A DNA stretch of 25,942 nucleotides from a virus. Location of the stretch: positions 1 through 25,942 of IMG/VR virus record IMGVR_UViG_3300044511_000092; one strand, 5' to 3'. Under the pieces are notes generated by a model that worked only from the letters and a program-made list of their open reading frames with translations, was not told the DNA's origin and made no database searches. Below, piece by piece: positions 1 to 7,385 of the stretch. The position numbers and the translations under genes were made by a program. Positions within the stretch are counted from its first letter, which is position 1, and the number at the start of each line of letters is the position of its first letter.

Positions 1-586
1 TCCTGACGAAGATGTCGAAGCACTCCATGTGTTCTGGGGGTGCCGACTGAGTGCCACCACCCATTGCTTCGACCGACGCCAACTTGAACAATTGCGGGCC
101 GATGGGCTCACAGTCCTTAAGGTTCTCCAGCGCCCACAAGATGTAGGGCCTGATCTGAGCCTCGGACCCGTTTGGGTCATCGTTGAGCTTGTCGGGGCGA
201 CCAACGAGGATGTTCATGCCACCCTCCTTCTTCACCCGGACGAACTCATTGACATATCGCACGTCACTGATGATCTTGGGGACACTTCTGTCACGAAAGG
301 CGAGGTCAAGCCAGATGGTGGGGACAATCTTGCGGAAGCCATCCCCGATGAACTGTAGTCCCTGCCGAACTGTCATGTCAAAACCGGGTGGTGTCTCCGG
401 TATGACCTTCCACTTCTCGACGAAAGCAAGATCCACACCAAACGTGTCAGTGAAAACCCTCTTTACGTTCGCGGCGAACGCGGCTCTCTCCCAGCGCCCA
501 CCGGCATCATTCAACTTCTCCTTCAGCCTGTCGGCTAAAGTGTCTTTGCCCATCTGGGCTTGACCAGCGACTCCAATGACAAACAT
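1..586 (-). CDS. Deoxynucleoside monophosphate kinase, 3' end outside window
   Basis: The first 195 codons are visible and the reading frame is open to the window edge. The protein begins MFVIGVAGQAQMGKDTLADR, a P-loop of the GxxxxGKDT type at residues 5-16. Further on are RQGLQFIGDGFRK (about 81-93) and IISDVRYVNE (about 111-120). This pattern is typical of the T4 gp1-like dNMP kinase family, which phosphorylates dNMPs to supply dNTPs for phage replication in the cytoplasm. The ATG at 586 lies one base after the stop of the HNH gene, so the two are co-transcribed on the minus strand. A general P-loop nucleotide kinase is the main alternative. The C-terminus is not visible. Confidence 0.8.
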   Translation of the reverse strand, partial: MFVIGVAGQAQMGKDTLADRLKEKLNDAGGRWERAAFAANVKRVFTDTFGVDLAFVEKWKVIPETPPGFDMTVRQGLQFIGDGFRKIVPTIWLDLAFRDRSVPKIISDVRYVNEFVRVKKEGGMNILVGRPDKLNDDPNGSEAQIRPYILWALENLKDCEPIGPQLFKLASVEAMGGGTQSAPPEHMECFDIFVR

Positions 587-587
587 G

Positions 588-1136
588 TTAAGCCTCCGTG
601 CTTCCTTGTTGTTCGTAGATCTTCCTGATCCACACGAAGAACTCTTCAATTGAAAGAGTGTTCTTCGCTCGATTGCATTGCATACAACAAGGGACCACGT
701 TGTCCTTCACGTATCCGTCTCGGTTGTCTCTGCGATCTAGTCCGTTGTACGCATAAGACCCGTTGTACGCTTTGCTTTGACACAAGTTACTCGGGCCAGC
801 ACCGCAGTAATGACAATCTTTGTTGATGAGATCAAAGAACTCGTCCCTACTGAGAGCGAACTCGATGCCATTTCTCTTGGCACGTATCTTGTATCGGTGG
901 TATGTGTAAGTCTTGGCAGCTTCCCCGCTGGGCTTCGCCTTCCGCTTGTTCTCCTCAGCGACAGTTCGGGGCTTCACCCCTTGCTTTATCACATGATTGA
1001 GAATGGAACGCGAAGTAACTCCGAATTCATCCGCAAGAGCCCCAGAAGATTCACCTGAAGCGTAACGCTTAGCAATTTCTGCGCTCTGGCTTTCATTCAG
1101 CCGGTTGGCTGCCGCCACTTCCCCTCCCATAATCAT
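588..1136 (-). CDS. HNH endonuclease with N-terminal helix-turn-helix
   Basis: The 182-residue protein has a helix-turn-helix-like segment at about residues 13-50 (ESQSAEIAKRYASGES, then ADEFGVTSRSILNHV). An HNH zinc-finger nuclease domain follows at about 78-175: CHYC at 108-111, NGLDRRDN at 131-138, DNVVPCCMQCN at 145-155. The paired CxxC motifs should hold the structural zinc. Phage proteins of this kind are usually free-standing homing-type endonucleases. The ATG at 1136 overlaps the end of the zinc-ribbon gene by 44 bases, so this gene may have been inserted against its 3' end. A later GTG (codon 7) is possible but poorly spaced from the GGGAGGGG tract. Function is confident; mobility is inferred. 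Confidence 0.85.
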   Translation of the reverse strand: MIMGGEVAAANRLNESQSAEIAKRYASGESSGALADEFGVTSRSILNHVIKQGVKPRTVAEENKRKAKPSGEAAKTYTYHRYKIRAKRNGIEFALSRDEFFDLINKDCHYCGAGPSNLCQSKAYNGSYAYNGLDRRDNRDGYVKDNVVPCCMQCNRAKNTLSIEEFFVWIRKIYEQQGSTEA

Positions 1137-1314
1137 TCACATAAAAGCCACTGCCCACAAAGATAAGACCGGGGACTCCAAACAGTCGCCGCAGTTTCTT
1201 CTTCTTGCATTCCGGGCAGTCCGTCAGAGGTTCATCCTTGAAACTCTGCATCTCATCGAACTTGTGACCGCAACCACCGTGGTCAGGGTCACACAGATAC
1301 TCGTAGGTGGGCAT
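1093..1314 (-). CDS. FmdB-family zinc ribbon protein
   Basis: This 73-residue protein starts MPTYEYLCDPDHGGCGHKF and has a second cysteine pair, CPEC, at about 33-36. It then runs into a GSGFYVNDYG segment. This is the full pattern of the FmdB putative regulatory zinc-ribbon family: MPxYEYxC, two Cys pairs, and a C-terminal GSGxYxxDY. Family members are small, probably zinc-binding, and of unknown precise role; a regulatory function is only a family name. It lies in the minus-strand operon between the lipoprotein and the HNH gene, and its 3' end overlaps the HNH start. Confidence 0.8.
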   Translation of the reverse strand: MPTYEYLCDPDHGGCGHKFDEMQSFKDEPLTDCPECKKKKLRRLFGVPGLIFVGSGFYVNDYGRGSGGSQPAE

Positions 1315-1317
1315 CCG

Positions 1318-1623
1318 TCACTCCACGCCAAACCATTCTCCTCTGGTCACACTGTTGTAGGTGCCCTGAGACACCATCAACTTACGTTGACGGACTTTGC
1401 CGTCCTCGCACTTCTTCTCGATGGTCACGTACCATCGGTCAGGTATGTGTTCTGTCTCATACACAAACGTCTCTTGCAGCACGTCGTACCGCATCGTGCT
1501 TTCTTCGTGCGCTGGCACAAATTGCTTGGAGATGATCTCGCCCTCATTGATCTGAGAGGCACATCCAGCAAACGTGAGGCACAGAAGGGCCGCACAACAG
1601 ATGTACTTAAGCTGTTTCAGCAT
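1318..1623 (-). CDS. Small predicted lipoprotein
   Basis: The protein has 101 residues. Its N-terminus is MLKQLKYICCAALLCLTFAG followed by Cys21: two lysines, a hydrophobic stretch and the lipobox LTFAGC, so a type II signal peptide with lipidation at Cys21 is likely. The mature part is polar with no family I recognise. Phage lipoproteins of this size can act at the cell envelope, for example in superinfection exclusion or as spanins, but nothing here selects one of these. The ATG at 1623 lies inside the end of the thioredoxin gene (17-base overlap), suggesting translational coupling. Confidence 0.75.
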   Translation of the reverse strand: MLKQLKYICCAALLCLTFAGCASQINEGEIISKQFVPAHEESTMRYDVLQETFVYETEHIPDRWYVTIEKKCEDGKVRQRKLMVSQGTYNSVTRGEWFGVE

Positions 1624-1912
1624 TGAGTTGATCCACTTTCAGTTGGATGGCTGCCTTTGAAGCGAGGCCGGTGATCCGGTCCACTTCAACCCCATCCCTG
1701 AGAAAGACGAGGCATGGAACGCCGCTCACTGCGAAGCGCACTCCGAGATCGCGGTTCTCCTCGACATCCACCTTGCACACTTTGATGCCTTCGATCTCTT
1801 CGAGGACCGGGGCCAGCACCTTGCAGGGGCCGCACCAGACAGTGAAGAAATCAACAAGCACCAGACCTTCGCTTGTATTTTCGGCGAAGGTGTCTTCGTT
1901 AAGCACCAACAT
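1607..1912 (-). CDS. trxA: Thioredoxin
   Basis: The protein is 101 residues from the ATG at 1912. I chose this start because GGAGG lies six bases upstream; the frame is open further but without a comparable site. It contains VDFFTVWCGPCKVLAP, the thioredoxin active-site WCGPC at about 26-30, and GVPCLVF with the conserved cis-proline at about 66. Length and motif order match the family. It is a cytoplasmic dithiol reductase; likely clients are ribonucleotide reductase or phage proteins. It lies just downstream of a ferredoxin:thioredoxin reductase catalytic chain in the same operon, so that enzyme is its probable reductant. Confidence 0.93.
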   Translation of the reverse strand: MLVLNEDTFAENTSEGLVLVDFFTVWCGPCKVLAPVLEEIEGIKVCKVDVEENRDLGVRFAVSGVPCLVFLRDGVEVDRITGLASKAAIQLKVDQLNAETA

Positions 1913-1948
1913 TGTAATCCTCCGTTGTTTAAGCCGCAATAGGGGTTC

Positions 1949-2341
1949 TTACAGAAGGTGCCGCGACTCGCGGCCCCTATCGGGCGTGGGATCTGTAGTT
2001 ATCCCATAGGTCTCTTTTCCTTCGTGTCCATCGGGCAGATACTCCGTGATCGGTAGTCCGTCTGGCCGCGTGAACAACAAGCAGTGACAATACTTGTACT
2101 GCTTCATTTCGTCGCAGGCACACACCCAACGACGACCGTGCTCCTCCATCTCCTTCTCCTTGTCCGGGTAGAAATTGCAGGGGCACAATGGTTTGCCTAA
2201 GACATCGAGATGACGAGCGAGTCCCTTGACGACGGCATCCTCTGCTTCGGGGTGGCCCGACGTGCCTGTCTTCTCACGATACTTCGCCACGTAGGTCTGT
2301 ATCTTAATCAATGACTTCTCTGATGGTTCGCTCATTTTCAT
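1949..2341 (-). CDS. ftrB: Ferredoxin:thioredoxin reductase catalytic chain
   Basis: The 130-residue protein has the signature cysteine layout of the FTR catalytic beta chain: CPC at 53-55, 18 residues, CAC at 74-76, eight residues, CHC at 85-87. The sequence around it (KPLCPCNFYPD, RRWVCACDEM, YCHCLLF) is also family-like. In this family four cysteines hold a 4Fe-4S cluster and two form the redox disulfide that passes ferredoxin electrons to thioredoxin. The neighbouring thioredoxin gene is its obvious substrate. No variable chain is in the window, so it may work alone or with a host subunit. The ATG at 2341 has no strong Shine-Dalgarno; an ATG two codons later is possible. Confidence 0.9.
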   Translation of the reverse strand: MKMSEPSEKSLIKIQTYVAKYREKTGTSGHPEAEDAVVKGLARHLDVLGKPLCPCNFYPDKEKEMEEHGRRWVCACDEMKQYKYCHCLLFTRPDGLPITEYLPDGHEGKETYGITTDPTPDRGRESRHLL

Positions 2342-2463
2342 GGCTCGAAGTGTTAATAGTTAAGGTAACTTAAGATAGTGTGCCACCAGCAATAGTGTGT
2401 TGGCCTTACAGCATTATAGCGAAGGCTGGTGACACCACTCTATTATACAAAGGGTAGACCATA
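2342..2463. promoter_or_regulatory. Divergent intergenic region, likely two-way promoter region
   Basis: This AT-rich gap separates the minus-strand redox operon from a plus-strand gene. It holds TATTAT at 2441-2446 on the plus strand and two TATAAT-like hexamers on the minus strand. I could not find a well-spaced -35 for any of them, so the exact promoters are uncertain. AAGGG before the ATG at 2464 is a fair ribosome-binding site. Confidence 0.4.
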
Positions 2464-2853
2464 ATGAGCAAGAAAAAGAAACCAAGACAGATCGAGCGTA
2501 TCTGTAAGAATTGTCGTCTGTATGATCCGGGCAAGGAGCATTGCTCAGTCGTGGTTCTCCATGAAGGCGAGCGGCTCCACCTGCCGGTACTCCCCAACGA
2601 TCCATGCTTCTTTGAGGGAAACTACTTCGACCCGACGACGAAGGCTATGGAAGACTTCGCCGGGGACATTAAGGAAGTGAAGTTTTGGGTGGAAAACGAG
2701 CAGGGGGAGAAGACCAACAAGAACGGCGTCGTTAAGATGGAATACCCAGAGGGCTTCCTCGGCAAAGGCGTCGATGAATTGCTAGGCGATGACGACGATG
2801 CCGACATCTTCGAGTATCTGAAGACGATGCGCGAACTCAACCGGGGCCGCTAA
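2464..2853 (+). CDS. Hypothetical protein with cysteine motif, acidic C-terminus
   Basis: I do not recognise this 129-residue protein. It has a basic start (MSKKKKPRQIERI), then CKNCRLYDPGKEHC (about 14-27) and a further Cys at about 48 in PNDPCFF. Four cysteines in this spacing could bind zinc or an Fe-S cluster. The C-terminal third is acidic (LLGDDDDADIFEYL). AAGGG lies about eight bases before the ATG. It is a lone plus-strand gene whose stop overlaps the stop of the convergent gene by three bases. The codon pattern and ribosome-binding site support a real gene. Confidence 0.75.
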   Translation: MSKKKKPRQIERICKNCRLYDPGKEHCSVVVLHEGERLHLPVLPNDPCFFEGNYFDPTTKAMEDFAGDIKEVKFWVENEQGEKTNKNGVVKMEYPEGFLGKGVDELLGDDDDADIFEYLKTMRELNRGR

Positions 2854-3164
2854 AACCCGACTTCCTGCCAACGAAACTCATACTGCTCTGCAAGCTCGTC
2901 GATGTCATCCCGCCAATTCTCATCGGGATCGTCACGGATGTTGTAGTGACGCTCCGCGACGACTTCTTCGCGGTACTGCGGCTCCGTGCCGAGCGTGTCA
3001 ACGATCAGTCGCTCCACGACTCGGCTCGAACATTTCTGACTCATAGATGTGCGGTGGCAGGCGGGGATCGCGTCATTGAAGTCATTGTAGACCGCGATCT
3101 TCCGCCAGCCAACCGGCGTCTGAACTTGTAACTCGTACTCCTCTGGGCCAATTTCACGTCGCAT
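2850..3164 (-). CDS. Hypothetical protein
   Basis: I placed the start at the ATG at 3164 (104 residues, MRREIGPEEYELQVQ...). GAGAGG lies upstream, and this start overlaps the preceding gene's stop by only 11 bases, consistent with translational coupling. A longer frame from 3209 would overlap by 56 bases. The protein is charged and probably soluble. It has a beta-rich N-terminal part (EYELQVQTPVGWRKIAVYN) and an acidic tail ending in EFRWQEVGF. No family is recognised. It belongs to a run of short genes downstream of the Ski2-like helicase. Confidence 0.65.
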   Translation of the reverse strand: MRREIGPEEYELQVQTPVGWRKIAVYNDFNDAIPACHRTSMSQKCSSRVVERLIVDTLGTEPQYREEVVAERHYNIRDDPDENWRDDIDELAEQYEFRWQEVGF

Positions 3165-3369
3165 TCGCACAAACCTCTCGCGGCACCCGCCTCTTCCGCG
3201 CGTTGACATAGGCCCAGACCACTTCAGCGCCCGTCAAAAACCGTTGTTTCCAGTTGTCGTACACCATGTAGCGACCGCCCTCGGGGTCGTTCACGGCCAC
3301 TTCAGCGGCCTCGCCAGCCGTCTCACAGTGTTGGGTGTAGTTCGGTTCGAGATATACCGTGTAACGCAT
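3154..3369 (-). CDS. Small hypothetical protein
   Basis: This 71-residue protein (MRYTVYLEPNYTQHCE...) has a good ribosome-binding site, AAGGAG, seven bases before the ATG. It contains EAAEVAVNDPEGGRYMVYD and ends in a basic segment. It shares the MRY start and a similar small beta-rich look with the next gene upstream (3385-3660), so the two may be distant paralogues; this is weak. Function unknown. Confidence 0.65.
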   Translation of the reverse strand: MRYTVYLEPNYTQHCETAGEAAEVAVNDPEGGRYMVYDNWKQRFLTGAEVVWAYVNARKRRVPREVCANAT

Positions 3370-3384
3370 CGGGGACTCCTTCCC

Positions 3385-3660
3385 TCAAAAACCTTCCCTG
3401 ATCCAGAGCACAGGCTCCTTCTCTTTCTCTGCTGCGGCCTCTTCATCCAGCGCCATCAAGTAACAGAAGGCGATGTCATCATCGCTGAGCCAATCTTCCT
3501 TGTGATTGTCCCAGACGAATGTTTTCAGTCGCTCCAATGTCCCGAGGTTAAAGAGAATGTCGCCCACAGCAATGTTGTTACCACAGTAAGCCAGTAGAGT
3601 GACATTGGCTGGTTTCTTCCTCGGGTCATTGTCATGACTCCGATACAACCAATATCTCAA
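3385..3660 (-). CDS. Small hypothetical protein
   Basis: The 91-residue protein (MRYWLYRSHDNDPRKKPANV...) has no family I can name. It has hydrophobic segments without a transmembrane helix (VTLLAYCGNNIAVGDILFNL), an acidic DWLSDDDIAFCYLMALDEE stretch and the ending LWIREGF. Its start overlaps the helicase stop by four bases (3657-3660), an ATGA-type junction that suggests coupled translation with the helicase. Confidence 0.7.
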   Translation of the reverse strand: MRYWLYRSHDNDPRKKPANVTLLAYCGNNIAVGDILFNLGTLERLKTFVWDNHKEDWLSDDDIAFCYLMALDEEAAAEKEKEPVLWIREGF

Positions 3661-5711
3661 GAGATCGACTCCTTCAAGTTGATGAGGCGGGCTCCCTCAA
3701 GGGCTTCTGTCGCTGTCTTGACGCCACACTTCATGATACCGGCCAGAGTAGCCGCATCGTAGGTCAGGAAATCATCGACCGTCTTAATCCTCTTGGCCTT
3801 GAGCTTCTTGGCTCGGGCCTGACCGACGTTCGGAATCTGAACCAGTTGCACGAGATCGGCTTCCACGCCGTAACGGATGCGCAACCGCAGGACGTTGAGC
3901 CAAGCTTGCTTATCCCATTTGCAGGACATGCCGTCAATGGCATTCACAACCTGCATGGTGCGATCCAGATCAGCCAGCAGCGTTCCCTGTAGAGCCTGAA
4001 TCTGCGAAATGTCCTTGCGGCCCTTCAGCATGTAGTAGTAGGCGGCTCCGATCTTTATGGCTGAATCCGTGAACTTGCCCCTGCCGAACATCTTCTCGAT
4101 CTTGCCTTGATAGGCAGCGATGGCTTCCTTCTCGTACTTGTTGACGATGCCCCAGCGATGGCTGTCAATGTTGCCGAGCGCAATGGAGACCACAAAGTCA
4201 TCGCCTTCCTTCTTCTCATCGAACATCTGCTTAAAATTCCGCCGCAGATCACTCACATCGAAGGGCGAGTAGTAGAACATGCTGGCAATTTTGCCAATGG
4301 CCGAGCACTGGTACTCCTCGTTCTCAACGTATATCGCCTTGAACTGCTCCAAAAGCCCCATCGTTTTGTCGATGAGTTGATCATCGAAGGCATGATCTTG
4401 GAAATGAGCCAGCGAACGACGGAACCACTGGTGAAATCCCTCGCGCGTCTTCACGTTGCCCTGATGGATCTCGGCGACAATATGAAAGGCCAGCGTTTTG
4501 TAGTGCGGATTCTCGGCCTTGCCCACAAAGTCAAGCAGAGTGCTGCGGATCGGCGGCTTGTGCTTGAGCTTCTTAATCCACGCATCCTTGTCCGTTTCGG
4601 GCACGAGGATGTAGGCGTCACCACGGGGGTCATACTTCGGACGCCCGGCGCGGCCCACCATCTGTTGGATGTCATAGTTCTCGACTTCCTTGAGCCCACG
4701 GTGAACGCCAGTGACCACCACGCGACGAGCAGGAAGGTTAAGGCCCCACGCCAACGTCGAGGTAGCAACCAGAACGCGAAAGTCCTTGTCATTCTTGAAC
4801 CGATCTTCGATGTCGAGCCTGTCCTTGAGCGTCAGCACGGCGTTGTGAAACTCGGCTTTGACACCATAGCGAGCCAGATGTTTGACCATCTGGTGGCCGG
4901 TGTCGATGGTGTGGACGAAGATCAAGAATTTGTCGTCAGGGTAGTATTCTGCGATGGCACAGGCCGTGCCCACCTTTTGGGCTTCCTTGTCGTAGTAGCC
5001 CTTGTCGCCGTCGTAATACGTCTCGTAGTGCAAGTTGAGCGGACAGGGCCGGTAGTCCGACTCTAAGTAGTAGGTGTCGCGGCCCGTCATCTTCGTCACC
5101 CAACCGCAAATTTCATCTACGTTCGGCATGGTGGCCGATAGTAAGACGATGCGGATGTCCGGGTTAATCTCGGTTAGCTTCATGAGCGCCACTTCGATAT
5201 GGTCGCCTCGGCTGGGTACGGTCAACAAGTGGCTCTCGTCGAAGACGACGGTGCCCACGTCGAACAAAAAGCGGCTCTTGTCGCTCTTGTGATTGCGACA
5301 CCTACTCGCCAACATCTCTGGCGTCATGACCACAAGGTTCGACTCGTCCATCTCCTTAATCCGTTTCATGGTGAAGCGGAAGTCGCCTGTGGCGATGGAG
5401 ATGTTCAGATCGTGGAAGTGATGAGTGTCCCCGGTCCAGTCCATCTCCTTCTCTTTAGCGAGTGCCTTGAGTGGACCAACATAGATGCCCTTGCCGCCGC
5501 GCTTTCGCATCTCATAGGCAAGATACATCTCGGCGGCGACCGTCTTGCCAGCCGACGTAGCGGCGGCGATGGCGACGTTGCTCGTGCCCTCGTAGATGTC
5601 GATGAGTCGGCTCTGGACCGGGTTGAACTCGGCAAATTCCCACTTGCCGTACTTGTAATCCTTCGTCGGAACGAGAGTGGGATTGTCTGCAATCTTGATG
5701 ACTTCTGGCAT
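3657..5711 (-). CDS. Ski2/Hel308-like superfamily 2 helicase
   Basis: The 684-residue protein has the full superfamily 2 motif set. FNPVQ (Q-motif-like) is at about 29-33, ATSAGKT (motif I) at 51-57, FDESH (motif II) near 158, LLSATMPN (motif III) near 190 and QMVGRAGRP (motif VI) near 350. A winged-helix and ratchet-like region follows. The last 60 residues contain a helix-hairpin-helix pair (LVQIPNVGQARAKKL and MKCGVKTA). This layout matches Ski2-like DNA helicases such as Hel308, which unwind lagging-strand forks in an ATP-dependent 3'-5' manner. A role in phage replication or recombination restart is inferred. The start is well supported by GAGGAGG upstream. Confidence 0.88.
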   Translation of the reverse strand: MPEVIKIADNPTLVPTKDYKYGKWEFAEFNPVQSRLIDIYEGTSNVAIAAATSAGKTVAAEMYLAYEMRKRGGKGIYVGPLKALAKEKEMDWTGDTHHFHDLNISIATGDFRFTMKRIKEMDESNLVVMTPEMLASRCRNHKSDKSRFLFDVGTVVFDESHLLTVPSRGDHIEVALMKLTEINPDIRIVLLSATMPNVDEICGWVTKMTGRDTYYLESDYRPCPLNLHYETYYDGDKGYYDKEAQKVGTACAIAEYYPDDKFLIFVHTIDTGHQMVKHLARYGVKAEFHNAVLTLKDRLDIEDRFKNDKDFRVLVATSTLAWGLNLPARRVVVTGVHRGLKEVENYDIQQMVGRAGRPKYDPRGDAYILVPETDKDAWIKKLKHKPPIRSTLLDFVGKAENPHYKTLAFHIVAEIHQGNVKTREGFHQWFRRSLAHFQDHAFDDQLIDKTMGLLEQFKAIYVENEEYQCSAIGKIASMFYYSPFDVSDLRRNFKQMFDEKKEGDDFVVSIALGNIDSHRWGIVNKYEKEAIAAYQGKIEKMFGRGKFTDSAIKIGAAYYYMLKGRKDISQIQALQGTLLADLDRTMQVVNAIDGMSCKWDKQAWLNVLRLRIRYGVEADLVQLVQIPNVGQARAKKLKAKRIKTVDDFLTYDAATLAGIMKCGVKTATEALEGARLINLKESIS

Positions 5712-5754
5712 GATGACCTCCTCGTGCCATTATCGTCGGAACGGGTGCCGCAGA

Positions 5755-6324
5755 TTACATGCCCCACTTGTAACGTAGACACCGAATCACGTCGATGGCA
5801 TCCTCGACAGCAGTGTGTTGAACAGACTTGTTGATACCGGCCCGCTGGAGACAGACCTCCAAGCTAGGCGGTGTCTCGTCCTTCTTCGGATCGAAGTACA
5901 TCATGCAGGGGTCCATGACTCGATGGTGGATCTTGATCCACCGATCAAAGTTGTCGATTCGGCGCAGGAACCGTTGATCGAACCCGGCGAAGTTCTTGCC
6001 AGCCGCAACAATCTTGATCGGGTCGTCGGGGTCTTGGCGGTTGTATCCCTGCTCGGCCAGCCAGTCGGCGAAGTCTTCGCCGAGGAAGTCGTGATTCAAA
6101 TAGACCCAGCCATCCTCACGGGCGGCAATACGGGCCAGAATCTTCGAGTGCATCGCCATTGCGAATGGCTCACCGCTGTAGACCCTTTTGGTGAGGTAAC
6201 AGTGATAGCGGGGGAGTTCTTCGAGAGTCTTCTCCATGTGATGGATAACGGCCCCGAACTCAATCACGTCGCAGGTGTCTGGGTCAAGACCCAGAGTTTC
6301 GATGTCAATGCTCACGAATGGCAT
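5755..6324 (-). CDS. DnaQ-like DEDDh 3'-5' exonuclease
   Basis: The 189-residue protein opens with MPFVSIDIETLGLDPDTCDV, giving Exo I (DIET at 7-10). AGKNFAGFDQRFL (about 108-120) gives Exo II with its Asp. HTAVED near 174-179 gives the DEDDh Exo III motif with catalytic His and Asp. All four acidic residues and the histidine are present, so it should be active. Family members trim RNA or DNA, or proofread DNA synthesis. The short DNA polymerase at 23082-24416 has no obvious exonuclease domain, so this may be its separate proofreading nuclease; that is inference. It sits directly upstream of the Ski2-like helicase gene. Confidence 0.88.
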   Translation of the reverse strand: MPFVSIDIETLGLDPDTCDVIEFGAVIHHMEKTLEELPRYHCYLTKRVYSGEPFAMAMHSKILARIAAREDGWVYLNHDFLGEDFADWLAEQGYNRQDPDDPIKIVAAGKNFAGFDQRFLRRIDNFDRWIKIHHRVMDPCMMYFDPKKDETPPSLEVCLQRAGINKSVQHTAVEDAIDVIRCLRYKWGM

Positions 6325-6344
6325 ACAGAGTCCTTTCTGGAAGA

Positions 6345-6373
6345 AAACACAAGGGCGGCTCCTCGCCGCCCTT
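6345..6373 (-). terminator. Rho-independent terminator upstream of exonuclease gene
   Basis: A perfect 9-bp stem (6351-6359 with 6365-6373, five-base loop) is followed on the minus strand by TGTGTTTTC. It should end transcripts from the 6380-6655 gene. The exonuclease gene then needs readthrough or a promoter very near its start. Confidence 0.7.
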
Positions 6374-6379
6374 GATAGT

Positions 6380-6655
6380 TTAAGCCGTGACAGGCCCCGG
6401 CTTCAAGGGCATTCCCTTCTTCTTCGTTTCTTTGGCGAGGATGTCCCTCGTCTTATCGAGTAGATCGAAGAGCGCCATGCCGGACTCTGCTGTTTGCAGC
6501 AGGGCGTCCATCTTGGCGTGCTTCGACATCCTGTCCAGAGCCTCGGGCAGATCGCCCGAATATCGCTCAGTAAGCCTAAGCGACAGGAAGCGCAGATCCT
6601 CTTCGGAAAGAGAGGCTGCGTACTCTACTACAGTGCTTCGCTGCTCTTTTGTCAT
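6380..6655 (-). CDS. Small helical hypothetical protein
   Basis: This 91-residue protein (MTKEQRSTVVEYAASLSEED...) is charged and predicted largely helical, ending in a lysine-rich tail (KETKKKGMPLKPGPVTA). No family is recognised. GAGGT lies seven bases before the ATG. The gene is divergent from the plus-strand gene beginning at 6667; the two starts are about ten bases apart. A strong terminator follows its stop. Confidence 0.65.
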   Translation of the reverse strand: MTKEQRSTVVEYAASLSEEDLRFLSLRLTERYSGDLPEALDRMSKHAKMDALLQTAESGMALFDLLDKTRDILAKETKKKGMPLKPGPVTA

Positions 6656-6666
6656 GGTATTACCTC

Positions 6667-7032
6667 ATGGTAAGCAGACTTCTGAATTTGAAAGGGCTTG
6701 AACAAGTTCTTCAAGCCCACTGGACCGAGTTCCTCGACCCCGTGCAAGTCATGCGCGTGGTTATGGAACATGTACGTGATACCAAATTTAAGGTCATCCG
6801 ACAAGCGGAGATTCCTCCGAGACACGTCAAGGTAACTGTAACTAAGGTCAGTGTCTTCTTGGGGAAAGACGAACTCCCCTGCCTCAAAGAACAACTTGAG
6901 GTTTGGATCGAGTTCTCGATTCCTAAAGACGCTGGCGTGGTGATCGGCACCTACACCGGCGTCTTGGGCCTTTCAGGGGATTTCCGTCTTAAAGAAAGCT
7001 TCGGCACTCACTTTCTGCCAGAAACTTCTTAA
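6667..7032 (+). CDS. Hypothetical protein, probably beta-rich
   Basis: From the ATG at 6667 this gives 121 residues (MVSRLLNLKGLEQVLQ...). A TTG start 18 bases earlier is also in frame. The middle alternates hydrophobic and polar residues (HVKVTVTKVSVFL, LEVWIEFSIP), suggesting beta strands, and the end is GVLGLSGDFRLKESFGTHFL. No family is recognised. Shine-Dalgarno support is weak. The opposite strand carries only short frames here, and the gene fills a space that would otherwise be empty. It ends convergently, overlapping the next gene by four bases. Confidence 0.6.
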   Translation: MVSRLLNLKGLEQVLQAHWTEFLDPVQVMRVVMEHVRDTKFKVIRQAEIPPRHVKVTVTKVSVFLGKDELPCLKEQLEVWIEFSIPKDAGVVIGTYTGVLGLSGDFRLKESFGTHFLPETS

Positions 7033-7337
7033 ACAACGTCGAGGGTACGAACGACCACTCCATCCTTGTCGATAAGCTCGTCCTCATACACGATTGTATT
7101 CTTCTCTGGCTCGTACTGCAACCCTAAGTTGTAAGAATCCAACATGGCCGACTTACCGTCTCTGGTAGCCACAACGTAGCAGTAATCATCTGTCTTCTTG
7201 AGATCACCTAGTTCGTTTTCTTGAAGAATACCGATTTCCAGCGTGATGCCGTCTGGGAGGATCAATTCGACAGAACCCGTCTTCAGTAACTCAGAGATGA
7301 GTAGGTACTGGAGCTTGCGTGCTTTTGCAGTGTTCAT
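7029..7337 (-). CDS. Hypothetical protein
   Basis: This 102-residue protein (MNTAKARKLQYLLISELLK...) starts with an amphipathic helix, then alternating short strands (VELILPDGITLEIGIL, CYVVATRDGKSAML) and an acidic end. AGAGGT lies eight bases before the ATG, so the start is good. No family is recognised. It is convergent with the plus-strand gene at 6667-7032 and lies downstream of the 7386-7832 gene. Confidence 0.7.
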   Translation of the reverse strand: MNTAKARKLQYLLISELLKTGSVELILPDGITLEIGILQENELGDLKKTDDYCYVVATRDGKSAMLDSYNLGLQYEPEKNTIVYEDELIDKDGVVVRTLDVV

Positions 7338-7385
7338 TGTGTTTACCTCTTCGGTTTGTGGCTTGCACAGTATTTGTCCTGATGA

